A stretch of 64,000 nucleotides of DNA, from assembly GCF_017810075.1 (NCBI RefSeq), contig NZ_JADNYK010000001.1, forward strand, positions 1-64,000, written 5' to 3'. Shown in pieces: positions 1 to 8,353 of this stretch. Made by a program: the position numbers and the translations under genes. Below the pieces are notes generated by a model. That model saw only the letters and a list, made by a program, of their open reading frames with translations, searched no databases and had not been told where the DNA came from. Origin of the DNA: Pseudozobellia sp. WGM2 (lineage in GTDB: Bacteria; Bacteroidota; Bacteroidia; Flavobacteriales; Flavobacteriaceae). How positions within the stretch are numbered: the first letter of the stretch is position 1; every line of letters starts with the position of its first letter.

Positions 1-50
1 GCAGTAATGTCGGTAGCCGAGTGGTACTAATTGCCCGTACGGCTTGCGCA
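1..50 (+). rRNA. 23S rRNA, 3' end (partial)
   Basis: The first ~50 bases match the conserved 3' tail of bacterial 23S rRNA, including the GGTACTAAT block followed by a GGCTT segment, as at the E. coli 23S terminus. A 5S gene downstream in the same direction supports this. The rest of the gene lies outside the window, and the exact 3' end is uncertain by several bases. Confidence 0.85.
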
Positions 51-54
51 ACGA

Positions 55-74
55 CGTGCCCCTTCGGGGGCACG
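55..74 (+). other. UUCG-capped hairpin in the 23S-5S spacer
   Basis: A perfect 8-bp GC-rich stem (CGTGCCCC at 55-62 with GGGGCACG at 67-74) is closed by a TTCG tetraloop, one of the most stable RNA caps known. A smaller GCAAA/TTTGC hairpin follows at 75-87. It sits just after the 23S 3' end in the transcribed spacer, so a role in rRNA processing or folding is a fair inference. There is no T-tract, so it is not a terminator. Confidence 0.6.
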
Positions 75-207
75 GCAAATCCTTTGCAAGTGCCGTTCAG
101 AAGTGTTTTTTTACTTAAAATATTATACGTTTATTTTTCTTCAGACTGTCCCATTATTATGTCATATCGGAAACGCCAAGTGCGTACCGATAAAAAATAT
201 TCAAAAT

Positions 208-318
208 TTAGGTGGCCATGGCGACGGGGCCCACCCCTTTCCATTCCGAACAGGGAAGTTAAGCCCGTCAGCGCCGATGGTACTGCTATACCAAGTGGGA
301 GAGTAGGTCGCCGCCTTA
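208..318 (+). rRNA. rrf: 5S rRNA
   Basis: This ~110-nt stretch has the 5S hallmarks: a 5' GGTGGCCATGGCG arm, the CCATTCCGAACAGGGAAGTTAAGCC core (loop B/C region) and a 3' GTAGGTCGCCGCC arm that pairs back with the 5' end. It lies ~160 bases after the 23S tail and just before a strong terminator, so it is the last gene of the rRNA operon. Open reading frames across it are spurious. Confidence 0.95.
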
Positions 319-323
319 CTTCG

Positions 324-360
324 AAAAGCCCCTTCACATTATGTGAAGGGGCTTTTTTTT
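324..360 (+). terminator. rRNA operon terminator
   Basis: A perfect 16-bp inverted repeat (324-339 with 341-356, core AAGCCCCTTCACAT) runs into a tract of eight T. It begins six bases after the 5S end and is a canonical strong intrinsic terminator for the rRNA operon, insulating it from the carbohydrate locus downstream. Confidence 0.95.
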
Positions 361-457
361 GCTGCCGCTATTTTATACTTATCCCATTTGTATCTCTGAG
401 AACCACTTCATTTTTCAGGTCAATTTTAACTATTTATTAGATCAGTTTGAATTTTCA

Positions 458-482
458 ACATAACATTTATAAAATGTTGTGT
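458..482. promoter_or_regulatory. Interrupted palindrome upstream of the DUF1080 operon
   Basis: AACATTT (462-468) and AAATGTT (72-78 of the same hundred, i.e. 472-478) flank a 3-base centre, and after one mismatched pair the symmetry continues as ACA/TGT, giving 10-base arms. It lies ~65 bases before the first codon of the DUF1080 gene in otherwise unstructured AT-rich DNA. A dimeric repressor site is possible. No clear TAnnTTTG promoter box was found nearby, so the role is a guess. Confidence 0.35.
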
Positions 483-512
483 AAAATCAAATATTAAATG
501 TATTTATTTAAC

Positions 513-543
513 AGCGGTATTTTATTTTTACTTCCAAACCGCT
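513..543. repeat. Inverted repeat in the DUF1080 leader
   Basis: AGCGGT at 513-518 is complementary to ACCGCT at 538-543, separated by 19 AT-rich bases and ending three bases before the ATG at 547. It could be an RNA hairpin occluding the start or a second operator half-site pair. The arms are short, so chance is not excluded. Confidence 0.3.
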
Positions 544-546
544 AGT

Positions 547-2433
547 ATGAAAAATACCATTCTGATTATTGCTATGGTCTTTTTGTTTTTATCATGTAAC
601 GATGTTCAAAATACTAATGATAAAACAAAGAGTCATGAAACTATTTACAATTTACCTTACCATTCAATTGAACTTAATGACTTAGATGTATTTGAAAAGA
701 CTTCATCAAATTGGAAAGTCGTGGAAGAAGTTAAGCTTGATCAATTCAATGAAAATGTCTTCGATGTTATGGAGGGCTTAGGAGTTTTAGTCAACCTTTC
801 CGATGATAAGAACAAATCACATTTAATTACAACCTTTGACCACGGTGATATTGAACTTGAATTCGATGTTATGATGCCTAAAGAGTCTAATTCTGGTGTT
901 TATTTCCAAGGAAGGTATGAGGTTCAGCTTTTTGATAGCTGGGGTCAAAATGTTCCATCTCATTCCGATATGGGTGGTATTTATGAACGGTGGGATGAAC
1001 GTAGAGAAGATGGGGAGAAGGGTTTTGAAGGTCATTCTCCTAAAATCAATGCAGCTAAATCGCCCGGTTTGTGGCAACATGTGAAAATTATTTTTCATGC
1101 TCCTAAATTTGATTCATCTGGTAAAAAGATAAAGAATGCCAATTTTGAAGAAGTTTGGCTGAACGGAGAACTTGTTCAAAAAAATGTAGATGTTACAGGT
1201 CCAACTCGTTCGGGAATTGCAGATGATGAAGTGGAAATGGCTCCTCTAATGATACAAGGGGACCATGGTCAGGTAGCATTTAAAAATTTAAGGTATAAAC
1301 TGTATGATTCAAATAGAATTTTCACCAGTAAATTATCAGTTAGGGAGTATGATTATAAAGGAGTTCAAATTCCAAATCTAGATTCGCTACAACCCTTAAG
1401 GGTATTACAGACTGATAGTATCTCTTCCTCAATTATAAAAGAAAATCGAGTCTTTCGTTTACTTGATTATAAAGGAACTCTTATAGTTCCTGAGAGTGGT
1501 GATTATTTGTTCGATGCTCGATTGCATAGTGCCGGAGCCCTATTGATAATCCAAAATGATACGGTCATTAACCGTAATAGGGCGTATGAGTTAGATGATA
1601 CCAACACTGGTCTAGTAAATCTTACAAAGGGCGAAGTGCCTTTTCAGTTTATTTATAACAAAAGTAACCAATGGACCCTAGGTTTTCAGCTAAATTATGA
1701 AGGACCTGGTATTCAATATCAGTCGCTTAGCTCTCCAGAATCTTTAATTTTTGAAAAATCTAACGAAGATAATCAAGTAGTTATAGAAGTTGATAATGAA
1801 GTGGTAATGCAACGTGGTTTCCTCATGTTTACCGGTAATAAACGTACACATTGTATAGCTGTGGGTACACCAGAAAAAACACATTATTCTTATGATTTGG
1901 CGGCTGGATCTCTATTAGCTGCTTGGAACGGACCTTTCTACGATGTCACAGAGATGTGGTATAATCGGGGTATTGAGCAGTTAGGTAAGCCTTTAGGTTT
2001 CACGATGTGGTTCGCAGGCGAGCCTCAATTTTCCGCTCTTGAAACAGACAACTCTGATTGGCCTGCCCATGACTACGAAGTTTCACCTCAGAATTATGAT
2101 GGCTATGAGCTTGATACAAATGGTTTTCCCATTTTTTTAAGAAAAGTATCCGGAGTACAGATTAAAGACAAATTTGTGCCTACTGAAACTGGGCGAGGTC
2201 TTGAGAGAACAATTAATACAAAAGGTGATAGCCAAATATGGCATAAAATCGGTGAGGGAAATTCCATAAAGAAAATTACCGATGACACCTATCGAATAGA
2301 TGGTACAAACTATTTTGTTCAGGTTCTAGGGGACGGTTTTGCACCAATAATTAGGAAAAAAGGAGAAAAAGAGGAAATGTTGGTGAAGCTATCTACCGAC
2401 AAACAAAGTTTACAGTATAGAATCATTTGGTAA
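547..2433 (+). CDS. DUF1080 (3-keto-disaccharide hydrolase-like) lipoprotein
   Basis: A 628-aa exported lipoprotein: hydrophobic N-terminus with lipobox LFLSC (Cys17). Residues ~45-252 form a DUF1080 domain (Pfam name 3-keto-disaccharide hydrolase), recognisable by NSGVYFQGRYEVQLFDSW at 115-132 and GDHGQVAFKNLRY near 240. Residues ~270-385 look like a PA14-type beta domain (weak, by eye). The C-terminal ~230 residues, with IAVGTPEKTHYSYDLAAG, resemble regions found in large planctomycete/Bacteroidetes haem-associated proteins. Related DUF1080 proteins cleave glycosides oxidised at C3; the substrate here is unknown. It opens a plus-strand operon, 10 bases before the propeller-cupredoxin gene. 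Most DUF1080 proteins are single-domain (~250 aa), so this is an enlarged version. Confidence 0.8.
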   Translation: MKNTILIIAMVFLFLSCNDVQNTNDKTKSHETIYNLPYHSIELNDLDVFEKTSSNWKVVEEVKLDQFNENVFDVMEGLGVLVNLSDDKNKSHLITTFDHGDIELEFDVMMPKESNSGVYFQGRYEVQLFDSWGQNVPSHSDMGGIYERWDERREDGEKGFEGHSPKINAAKSPGLWQHVKIIFHAPKFDSSGKKIKNANFEEVWLNGELVQKNVDVTGPTRSGIADDEVEMAPLMIQGDHGQVAFKNLRYKLYDSNRIFTSKLSVREYDYKGVQIPNLDSLQPLRVLQTDSISSSIIKENRVFRLLDYKGTLIVPESGDYLFDARLHSAGALLIIQNDTVINRNRAYELDDTNTGLVNLTKGEVPFQFIYNKSNQWTLGFQLNYEGPGIQYQSLSSPESLIFEKSNEDNQVVIEVDNEVVMQRGFLMFTGNKRTHCIAVGTPEKTHYSYDLAAGSLLAAWNGPFYDVTEMWYNRGIEQLGKPLGFTMWFAGEPQFSALETDNSDWPAHDYEVSPQNYDGYELDTNGFPIFLRKVSGVQIKDKFVPTETGRGLERTINTKGDSQIWHKIGEGNSIKKITDDTYRIDGTNYFVQVLGDGFAPIIRKKGEKEEMLVKLSTDKQSLQYRIIW

Positions 2434-2443
2434 AAAAAGAATC

Positions 2444-4393
2444 ATGCAAATTAGATATATATTATTAATTGTTTTGACGTTTTCCAGCTTTGGGCAAGAG
2501 GTATCGGCTCAATCTGAAATAGCTAAGAAAGAGGCTCAATATTACCGTATTGAAGACGTACCTATTCCTGAAGATGTGATTTTAGAAGTTGGTGGTTTAG
2601 CCCTAACCGATAGAGACCAATTGGGTGTTTCGACCAGAAGGGGAGAGTTATGGGTAATTGATCAACCCTATAGCAAAAGACCAAAATATTCTCTTTTTGC
2701 ACATGGTATGCATGAGGCGTTGGGCCTGAACTATAAAGATGATAGCTTTTATCTCACCCAAAGGGGAGAGTTGACCAAACTTACCGATAAGAACAATGAT
2801 GGTAAAGCGGATATTTTTAAAACAATTTATGCGTGGCCTTTATCCGGTAATTATCATGATTATTCATATGGTCCTAAATTCACCGATGATGGTGATATGC
2901 TCGTTACCCTAAATCTTTCATGGATTGGTCACGGTGCTAGTTTGGTTAAATGGAGAGGCTGGCTTCTAAAAATTTCTCCTGATGGTGGTATGGAGCCGAT
3001 TGCCACCGGTTTACGTTCTCCATCAGGTTTTGTAATGAATGCTGCAGGTGATGTTTTTTATTCGGAAAATCAAGGAGATTGGGTAGGGTCAGGTCGAATT
3101 ACACATCTTGAAAAGGGGGATTTTGCTGGGAATCCGGAAGGTTTGGTTTGGACAAGCGAGCCAAACTCCCCTCTTGATATCAAAATGGAAGACGTTGAGG
3201 AACAGTCAGGATTGAATATGTACGAGTATGCCAAAAAGCTTCCTGAACTAAAGGTTCCTGCAATTTGGCTACCGCATACTATTCTAGGTATTTCAACCTC
3301 CGATATGGTTTTTGATGAGACCGACGGTAAATTCGGACCTTTTGAAAATCAGATGTTCGTAGGCGATCAGGGTCATAGTAAGATTATGAGGGTCTTTATG
3401 GAAAAGGTCAATGGTGTTTATCAAGGTGCCGTTTTTCCATTTGTTGAAGGATTTTCCTCCGGTATCTTAAGAATGCTTTGGGGAAGCGATAATAGTATGT
3501 TTGTGGGGATGACGAGCAGAGGGTGGGCGTCTACTGGTAAAAAAATGTTCGGTTTGCAGCGATTGGTGTGGAACGGTAAAGTTCCCTTTGAAATGAAAAC
3601 GATAAAAGCTTTGGATGATGGTTTTCTAATAGAGTTTACCAAACCTATCAATAAGAATATAGCTGCCGATGCGAAAAACTACAATATAACAACTTTTAAT
3701 TACCTATACCATAATACGTATGGTAGCCCAATAGTTGATCAAAAAAAGGCAGAAGTGCCAGAAGTTCAAGTTTCTGATGACGGTCTTTCAGTCCACCTGA
3801 AGATAAATGGTATGCGTCTTGGCTACATACATCAGGTGAAGCTTCCTTCGTTAAAATCGCAAGCAGGTGAGAAATTATTACATGATACGGGGTATTATAC
3901 CTTGAATCAAGTTCCTGGCGGAACCTTAAATTCAAAACCATTGCAAGTAAGCGAAAACGATAAAAGCGTTTACCAACCCAAACGCAAAAATGAGATGCCC
4001 TTGACTTGGATGAACGGACCTGACCAAAAGGTGGTAATCGGTACTGAACCAGGCTTAAAGTACAATATTCAAGAACTTCGTTTAAAAAGAAGGTCTAAAG
4101 TTGAAATTACTTTTACGAATAATGATGATATGTTGCACAATCTTGTTATAACAGAGCAGGGGGAAGCGTCTGTAAACGAGGTTGCGCAGATGGCTCTCAA
4201 TTTAGGTCTAGATGGTGCCGACGTCAATTATGTACCTGAGTCAGATTTGGTCTTGGTACATACAGGTATAGTACAACCTGAATCAGAAGAGACAATATTT
4301 TTTGATGTGCCAAATAAGCCTGGTGATTATTGGATAGTATGCACATTTCCAGGCCATGCCAATACCATGAGAATCAAATTAATTGTTGAGTAG
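2444..4393 (+). CDS. Exported beta-propeller protein with C-terminal cupredoxin domain
   Basis: A 649-aa secreted protein with a Sec signal peptide (cleavage near residue 23, VSAQ). The body (~30-400) is a PQQ-type/PVC-type glucose dehydrogenase-like propeller, with VEEQSGLN and MFVGDQGHSKIMRVF typical of that group. The C-terminal ~100 residues form a plastocyanin/azurin-like fold with a full type 1 copper set: His565, Cys633, His638 and Met642, the last three in azurin spacing (C-x4-H-x3-M). It should therefore bind copper and move single electrons outside the cytoplasm. It sits between the DUF1080 gene and the HlyIII gene with short gaps. Whether the propeller is catalytic cannot be told from sequence. 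Confidence 0.8.
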   Translation: MQIRYILLIVLTFSSFGQEVSAQSEIAKKEAQYYRIEDVPIPEDVILEVGGLALTDRDQLGVSTRRGELWVIDQPYSKRPKYSLFAHGMHEALGLNYKDDSFYLTQRGELTKLTDKNNDGKADIFKTIYAWPLSGNYHDYSYGPKFTDDGDMLVTLNLSWIGHGASLVKWRGWLLKISPDGGMEPIATGLRSPSGFVMNAAGDVFYSENQGDWVGSGRITHLEKGDFAGNPEGLVWTSEPNSPLDIKMEDVEEQSGLNMYEYAKKLPELKVPAIWLPHTILGISTSDMVFDETDGKFGPFENQMFVGDQGHSKIMRVFMEKVNGVYQGAVFPFVEGFSSGILRMLWGSDNSMFVGMTSRGWASTGKKMFGLQRLVWNGKVPFEMKTIKALDDGFLIEFTKPINKNIAADAKNYNITTFNYLYHNTYGSPIVDQKKAEVPEVQVSDDGLSVHLKINGMRLGYIHQVKLPSLKSQAGEKLLHDTGYYTLNQVPGGTLNSKPLQVSENDKSVYQPKRKNEMPLTWMNGPDQKVVIGTEPGLKYNIQELRLKRRSKVEITFTNNDDMLHNLVITEQGEASVNEVAQMALNLGLDGADVNYVPESDLVLVHTGIVQPESEETIFFDVPNKPGDYWIVCTFPGHANTMRIKLIVE

Positions 4394-4421
4394 TAGATGC
4401 ATAAGAAGTTTACTTTATGGC

Positions 4422-5045
4422 ATGAATGAATTAAATGGAGAAGAGAAATTAAATAGTCCTTCACATGCCATAGGGGCTATTTTGGCAATTTTGGGTACAA
4501 TTGTTCTATTGTTTGAAAATAATCAAAACTCTAGCTACACAATTCCTGCGATTTTACTATACGGGCTTACCTTGGTCTCTATGTTTGGTATATCGGCGGC
4601 CTACCATTATACAATAGATTTTTCTCTTAAAAGAAGATTACGCGTTTTAGATCATATAAACATCTATTTTCTGATAGCGGGCACCTATACGCCCATCTGT
4701 TTAATTACATTGATTGAAGGGAATGGATGGGGTATTTTTTATGCAGTATGGTCAATTGCCTTATTAGGCTTGTTTTTCAAATTATACTTTACGGGGAGGT
4801 ATGAGATTATCTCATTGTTAATATATATGGCTATGGGTTGGCTTATCATTTTAGATTTTAACAATCTAGTTGAAAATACCTCGGTTTTGGGCGTTAGGCT
4901 GTTGTTTCTTGGCGGGGTCTTTTATACCTTTGGTATTCTTTTTTATGCGTTGGAACGAATTCCCTATCATCATTTTATATGGCATTTATTTGTACTGGCC
5001 GGAGCATTTTGCCACTGGCTGACAATGTTTTTAAGTGTGGTATGA
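4422..5045 (+). CDS. HlyIII/PAQR-family membrane protein
   Basis: A 207-aa protein with about seven hydrophobic segments and the hemolysin III/PAQR signatures: SPSHAIGAILA near the N-terminus, SAAYHYT in the second segment and a terminal HHFIWHLF...CHW cluster whose histidines bind zinc in PAQR proteins. I chose the ATG at 4422, which starts the family-typical sequence; an in-frame TTG at 4383 would overlap the upstream stop and add 13 unrelated residues. It lies 28 bases after the cupredoxin gene and 35 before the cytochrome gene, so it is probably co-transcribed although it has no evident sugar-related role. Confidence 0.85.
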   Translation: MNELNGEEKLNSPSHAIGAILAILGTIVLLFENNQNSSYTIPAILLYGLTLVSMFGISAAYHYTIDFSLKRRLRVLDHINIYFLIAGTYTPICLITLIEGNGWGIFYAVWSIALLGLFFKLYFTGRYEIISLLIYMAMGWLIILDFNNLVENTSVLGVRLLFLGGVFYTFGILFYALERIPYHHFIWHLFVLAGAFCHWLTMFLSVV

Positions 5046-5080
5046 AAAATGTATTTCTAATCGAATATCCTTAGTAGAAA

Positions 5081-7342
5081 ATGAATATAAAAATAAGTGC
5101 TTTCCTTGAATTTTTCTCAGCCCTTTTGCTTCTGATTATATTTTCGAGTTGTAAAGAAACGTATGAAGAACCTACAATTAATTTGGATGGATATCAGGTT
5201 GAAGAAGGATTTAGTTTGGAAGTAGTCGCCTCAGAACCGCTTTTAGAAGCACCGGTACAAATTGATTTTGATACCAAAGGAAGAATATGGGTGGCGGAAA
5301 TGACAGGTTTTATGCGTGATGTTGACGGTATAGATGAAAACCAACCTTCAGGCACCATTAAGATTTTAGAAGATAGAGATAGCGATGGTGTTATGGATCA
5401 CGCCAAAGTTTTTCTCGATAGCTTGGTTATGCCCAGGGCGTTGACCTTGGTATATGGAGGCTTGTTATATGCCGTGCCACCAAATCTATATTTTGTGGAA
5501 ATTGGGGAAGATGATCGCCCTAAAAACAAGGTAGTAGTAGATTCGTTATACGCACTTGAAGGTAACCCCGAGTACCAACCTAATGGGTTGCGTTTAAATA
5601 TTGATAACTGGATTTATAACGCCGGTTCACATTTTAGGTACCAGAGAAAAAATGGGGAGTGGAAAAAAGAACCGACAACCTATAGGGGGCAGTGGGGTAT
5701 AACACACGATAATTTTGGCAGGCTCTACTATAACAATAATTCGACACAATTGTTAGGTGATTACGTATTGCCCAATCGATTGGTTCGCAACCAACATCTT
5801 ATTCCTAATAAAGGTGTGAATCAAAAACTGACTCAAGACCAACGAGTTTACCCCATTCACGCGGCTAGGGTAAACCGCGGTTATGTAGATGGGGTTTTAG
5901 ATAAAGACAGTTTGCTAAGAGAGGTTACGGCAGCCTGTGCACCATTAGTGTATCGTGGGGGGCAATTTTCTGATGAATATGAACAGAACGTATTTGTATG
6001 TATTCCTGAAATTAATGCAATCAAAAGAAATATACTGACTTTTAAAGACGATAAAGTTGAAGCTCAACAGGCTTGGGATAGCAAAGAGTTTTTGGCCAGT
6101 ACCGACGAGGGTTTTCGCCCCGTTAATTTATCGAATGGTCCAGATGGTAATATGTATGTTGTCGATATGCACAGAGGTGTTATTCAGCACCATGCTTTTT
6201 TGAGTCCGTATTTAAAGAAAAGGGCCAAGGAAGCTAAATTAGATACACTGGTTGATTTTGGTCGCATTCTTAGAGTGAAATCAAAATTTGCTGAAACGGT
6301 TGAAACACCCGATTTCGATAAATTATCGGCTAAAGATTTCGTACAACTGTTGAGGCATAAAAACGGTTATATACGTGACCAAGCACAGCATCGATTGGTT
6401 TACATGAATAAAACAGAAGCTATACCGGAACTTTTAGAAATGGCCCAGAACACAAATCGACCTACAAGCCAAATACATGCGCTCAATACCTTAAATGGAA
6501 TAGGAAAGGGGCTTTCTTTTGAGTTGTTATCCGATATAGCCAAGGTAAGCGATGCGGAGGTTGTAAACCATGCCATCGTATTGCTTGAAAATTATACATC
6601 AAAAGAAAATTCAGTGCTTGCACGAGACCTTTTTGAAGAGTTGATTGAAAAGAATAATAAAGGTATTGATGTATATATAGCATCAACTTTAGGCGTGTGG
6701 CTCAACACTTCACATGAGTCTTTTTATCATTTGGTAAATACGTTGAGAAATCTCCACGGAGATAACCCCGTTATCATGGAAGCTTTGTTGGGAGGACTTG
6801 TAACAGCCGATAAAAGCTTATTGGCCTCTGGGGAAACGGAACAGCAAAATGATATTTTTCATGAAGAAGTTTTAAAAAATATTAGCCGTAAAGATGAGGA
6901 TAAGAAAAACCCCATTTACGTTAGCAAAGGGTCAAACCAAGATAGTAGAACAAAAGGGGCTAAGTTATACAGGCAAATATGCGCATCTTGTCATCAAGCA
7001 AATGGGACTGGAGTCGAAGGCTTGGCACCACCTTTGGTTGGCTCTGAACATATATTGCCACCCGAAAAATTATCGATGATCGTGTTGCACGGTCTTAAGG
7101 GGCCCATCGAGGTTGATGGTACTATGTACGATTTAAATCATTCAATGCCCGGGTTGAACACCAATGAAACACTTAGTGACAAAGATATTTCTGCAATAGT
7201 TTCATATGTAACCAATGCTTTTTCGAAATACCCAAAGGGGTTGAGTGCTAAAAAGGTAAGTGAATTGAGAGAAATGAAATCTAAGAGTGGTTCAGAATAT
7301 ACGATTGAAGAATTGGAAGAAAAGCTGAAAACACTTAAATAA
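5081..7342 (+). CDS. PVC-type propeller, HEAT-like region and cytochrome c fusion lipoprotein
   Basis: A 753-aa lipoprotein (lipobox IFSSC, Cys24). Residues ~38-400 are a membrane-bound dehydrogenase-type propeller (EEGFSLEVVASEPLLEAPVQ, then FDTKGRIWVAEM). Residues ~420-600 are helical and HEAT-like. Residues ~620-715 are a class I cytochrome c with CASCH (Cys634, Cys637, His638) and a likely axial Met689 in HSMPGL. This architecture is common in Planctomycetes and in polysaccharide-degrading Bacteroidetes. It is the last gene of the first operon and ends at a hairpin terminator. With the copper protein two genes upstream it could form an exported electron chain for sugar oxidation; that is inference. 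Confidence 0.85.
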   Translation: MNIKISAFLEFFSALLLLIIFSSCKETYEEPTINLDGYQVEEGFSLEVVASEPLLEAPVQIDFDTKGRIWVAEMTGFMRDVDGIDENQPSGTIKILEDRDSDGVMDHAKVFLDSLVMPRALTLVYGGLLYAVPPNLYFVEIGEDDRPKNKVVVDSLYALEGNPEYQPNGLRLNIDNWIYNAGSHFRYQRKNGEWKKEPTTYRGQWGITHDNFGRLYYNNNSTQLLGDYVLPNRLVRNQHLIPNKGVNQKLTQDQRVYPIHAARVNRGYVDGVLDKDSLLREVTAACAPLVYRGGQFSDEYEQNVFVCIPEINAIKRNILTFKDDKVEAQQAWDSKEFLASTDEGFRPVNLSNGPDGNMYVVDMHRGVIQHHAFLSPYLKKRAKEAKLDTLVDFGRILRVKSKFAETVETPDFDKLSAKDFVQLLRHKNGYIRDQAQHRLVYMNKTEAIPELLEMAQNTNRPTSQIHALNTLNGIGKGLSFELLSDIAKVSDAEVVNHAIVLLENYTSKENSVLARDLFEELIEKNNKGIDVYIASTLGVWLNTSHESFYHLVNTLRNLHGDNPVIMEALLGGLVTADKSLLASGETEQQNDIFHEEVLKNISRKDEDKKNPIYVSKGSNQDSRTKGAKLYRQICASCHQANGTGVEGLAPPLVGSEHILPPEKLSMIVLHGLKGPIEVDGTMYDLNHSMPGLNTNETLSDKDISAIVSYVTNAFSKYPKGLSAKKVSELREMKSKSGSEYTIEELEEKLKTLK

Positions 7343-7370
7343 GTGATTAATCTCGTCAAAAATATCGAAA

Positions 7371-7410
7371 TAAAGGGCAATTCTTCAATTTTAAGAATTG
7401 CCCTTTATTT
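7371..7410. terminator. Bidirectional terminator
   Basis: A perfect 15-bp inverted repeat (7371-7385 with 7393-7407) with a 7-base loop lies between the convergent cytochrome-fusion and ThuA genes. T-rich sequence follows on the plus strand, with A-rich sequence on the other side, so it can serve both genes. Confidence 0.85.
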
Positions 7411-7422
7411 TGTTAATGGTTC

Positions 7423-8337
7423 TTATTTCTTTTTGATAGGACTATCATCACATTTTAAATCTCCCGTAACATATTGCATACCGTCGAGCAGAAACTGCAA
7501 AAACTCAGGATTGTTCAAGGTTTGCGCATTATGGGAAGGGGAGGTGTAGAATACTCTGCCTTCACCATGTTTTTTTATCCAAGAAACATAGCTGATATCA
7601 CTTTCAGGTTCCTTCTTTAAGCCCTCAAGTTTAGTAACATCGATATACAGTAGCGGTCTAAAATTATGGTCGGAATAAGCATTGTTGAAGAAATAGGGCT
7701 CATCAATATGTGTGAATCCATTACCAGAAAAAGAGGCTACCAAAGGGTGGTCTTCGTCGACCTCCATAACATGCATTTCTTGCTGTTTTGGGTGATAATC
7801 GAAACTGCCACCGGTCATTTTGCTAAATGCTTCAGAATTGTTCTGAACGGTGATAGCACCGTGTAAAATCATGAGCCCCCCTCCTTCGGCAATATATTCC
7901 ATAAAACCTTTTTCATAGCGCTGGGCCAACTCTGTAATTTTTTTGTCCGAAAGGTTGGAGTTTTTTTGCAACAGGTCCCAAAACAAGTCTCTTTTTGGTC
8001 CGGCAGGGTTGCAATTGTTAAAAACGACAGCATCATATTTTTTAAGGTTTTCTTTTTCAAAACTATCGATATCATACGAATTGGTCACTTCAAAAGCACC
8101 TGATTTGCGCCCCAGAATTTTGAGCATCTCTATGTTGTGAGGGGCTGTCCAATGATAGAACCCTGTATGCTGCGAAAATACTAGCACCTTTTTGATGTCG
8201 GTTTTGACCCTAGCTTCTGAAGGGGCAATTTTTTCAATTTTAGAATGCCATTCTTTCGTTATCTCAAAAGAGTCTAATCCTTGGGCACAGCTTATCGTGG
8301 TTACAAAGAAGATAAGGTAAAGTAATTTAATTTTCAT
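7423..8337 (-). CDS. ThuA-domain lipoprotein
   Basis: A 304-aa protein with a lipoprotein signal (TISC, Cys17) and a ThuA/class I glutamine amidotransferase-like domain over ~45-285: KKVLVFSQHTGFYHW, the EGGGLMILHGA turn, and the conserved MEVDEDHPL and HIDEPY segments. ThuA was first described with trehalose use in rhizobia, where ThuAB form 3-keto-trehalose; its exact reaction remains unclear. The gene starts 16 bases after the lacI stop, so the two are almost certainly one transcript. Export of this copy suggests action on a periplasmic or surface sugar. Confidence 0.85.
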   Translation of the reverse strand: MKIKLLYLIFFVTTISCAQGLDSFEITKEWHSKIEKIAPSEARVKTDIKKVLVFSQHTGFYHWTAPHNIEMLKILGRKSGAFEVTNSYDIDSFEKENLKKYDAVVFNNCNPAGPKRDLFWDLLQKNSNLSDKKITELAQRYEKGFMEYIAEGGGLMILHGAITVQNNSEAFSKMTGGSFDYHPKQQEMHVMEVDEDHPLVASFSGNGFTHIDEPYFFNNAYSDHNFRPLLYIDVTKLEGLKKEPESDISYVSWIKKHGEGRVFYTSPSHNAQTLNNPEFLQFLLDGMQYVTGDLKCDDSPIKKK

Positions 8338-8353
8338 TTGAATCTGTTGTTTG

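Noticed and set aside
21-440. Overlapping open frames of 68-139 codons on both strands
   Set aside because: They run through the 23S tail, spacer, 5S rRNA and terminator; no coding character.
4383-4421. TTG start extending the HlyIII-type protein by 13 residues
   Set aside because: The extension overlaps the previous stop and has no family similarity; ATG 4422 starts the conserved sequence.
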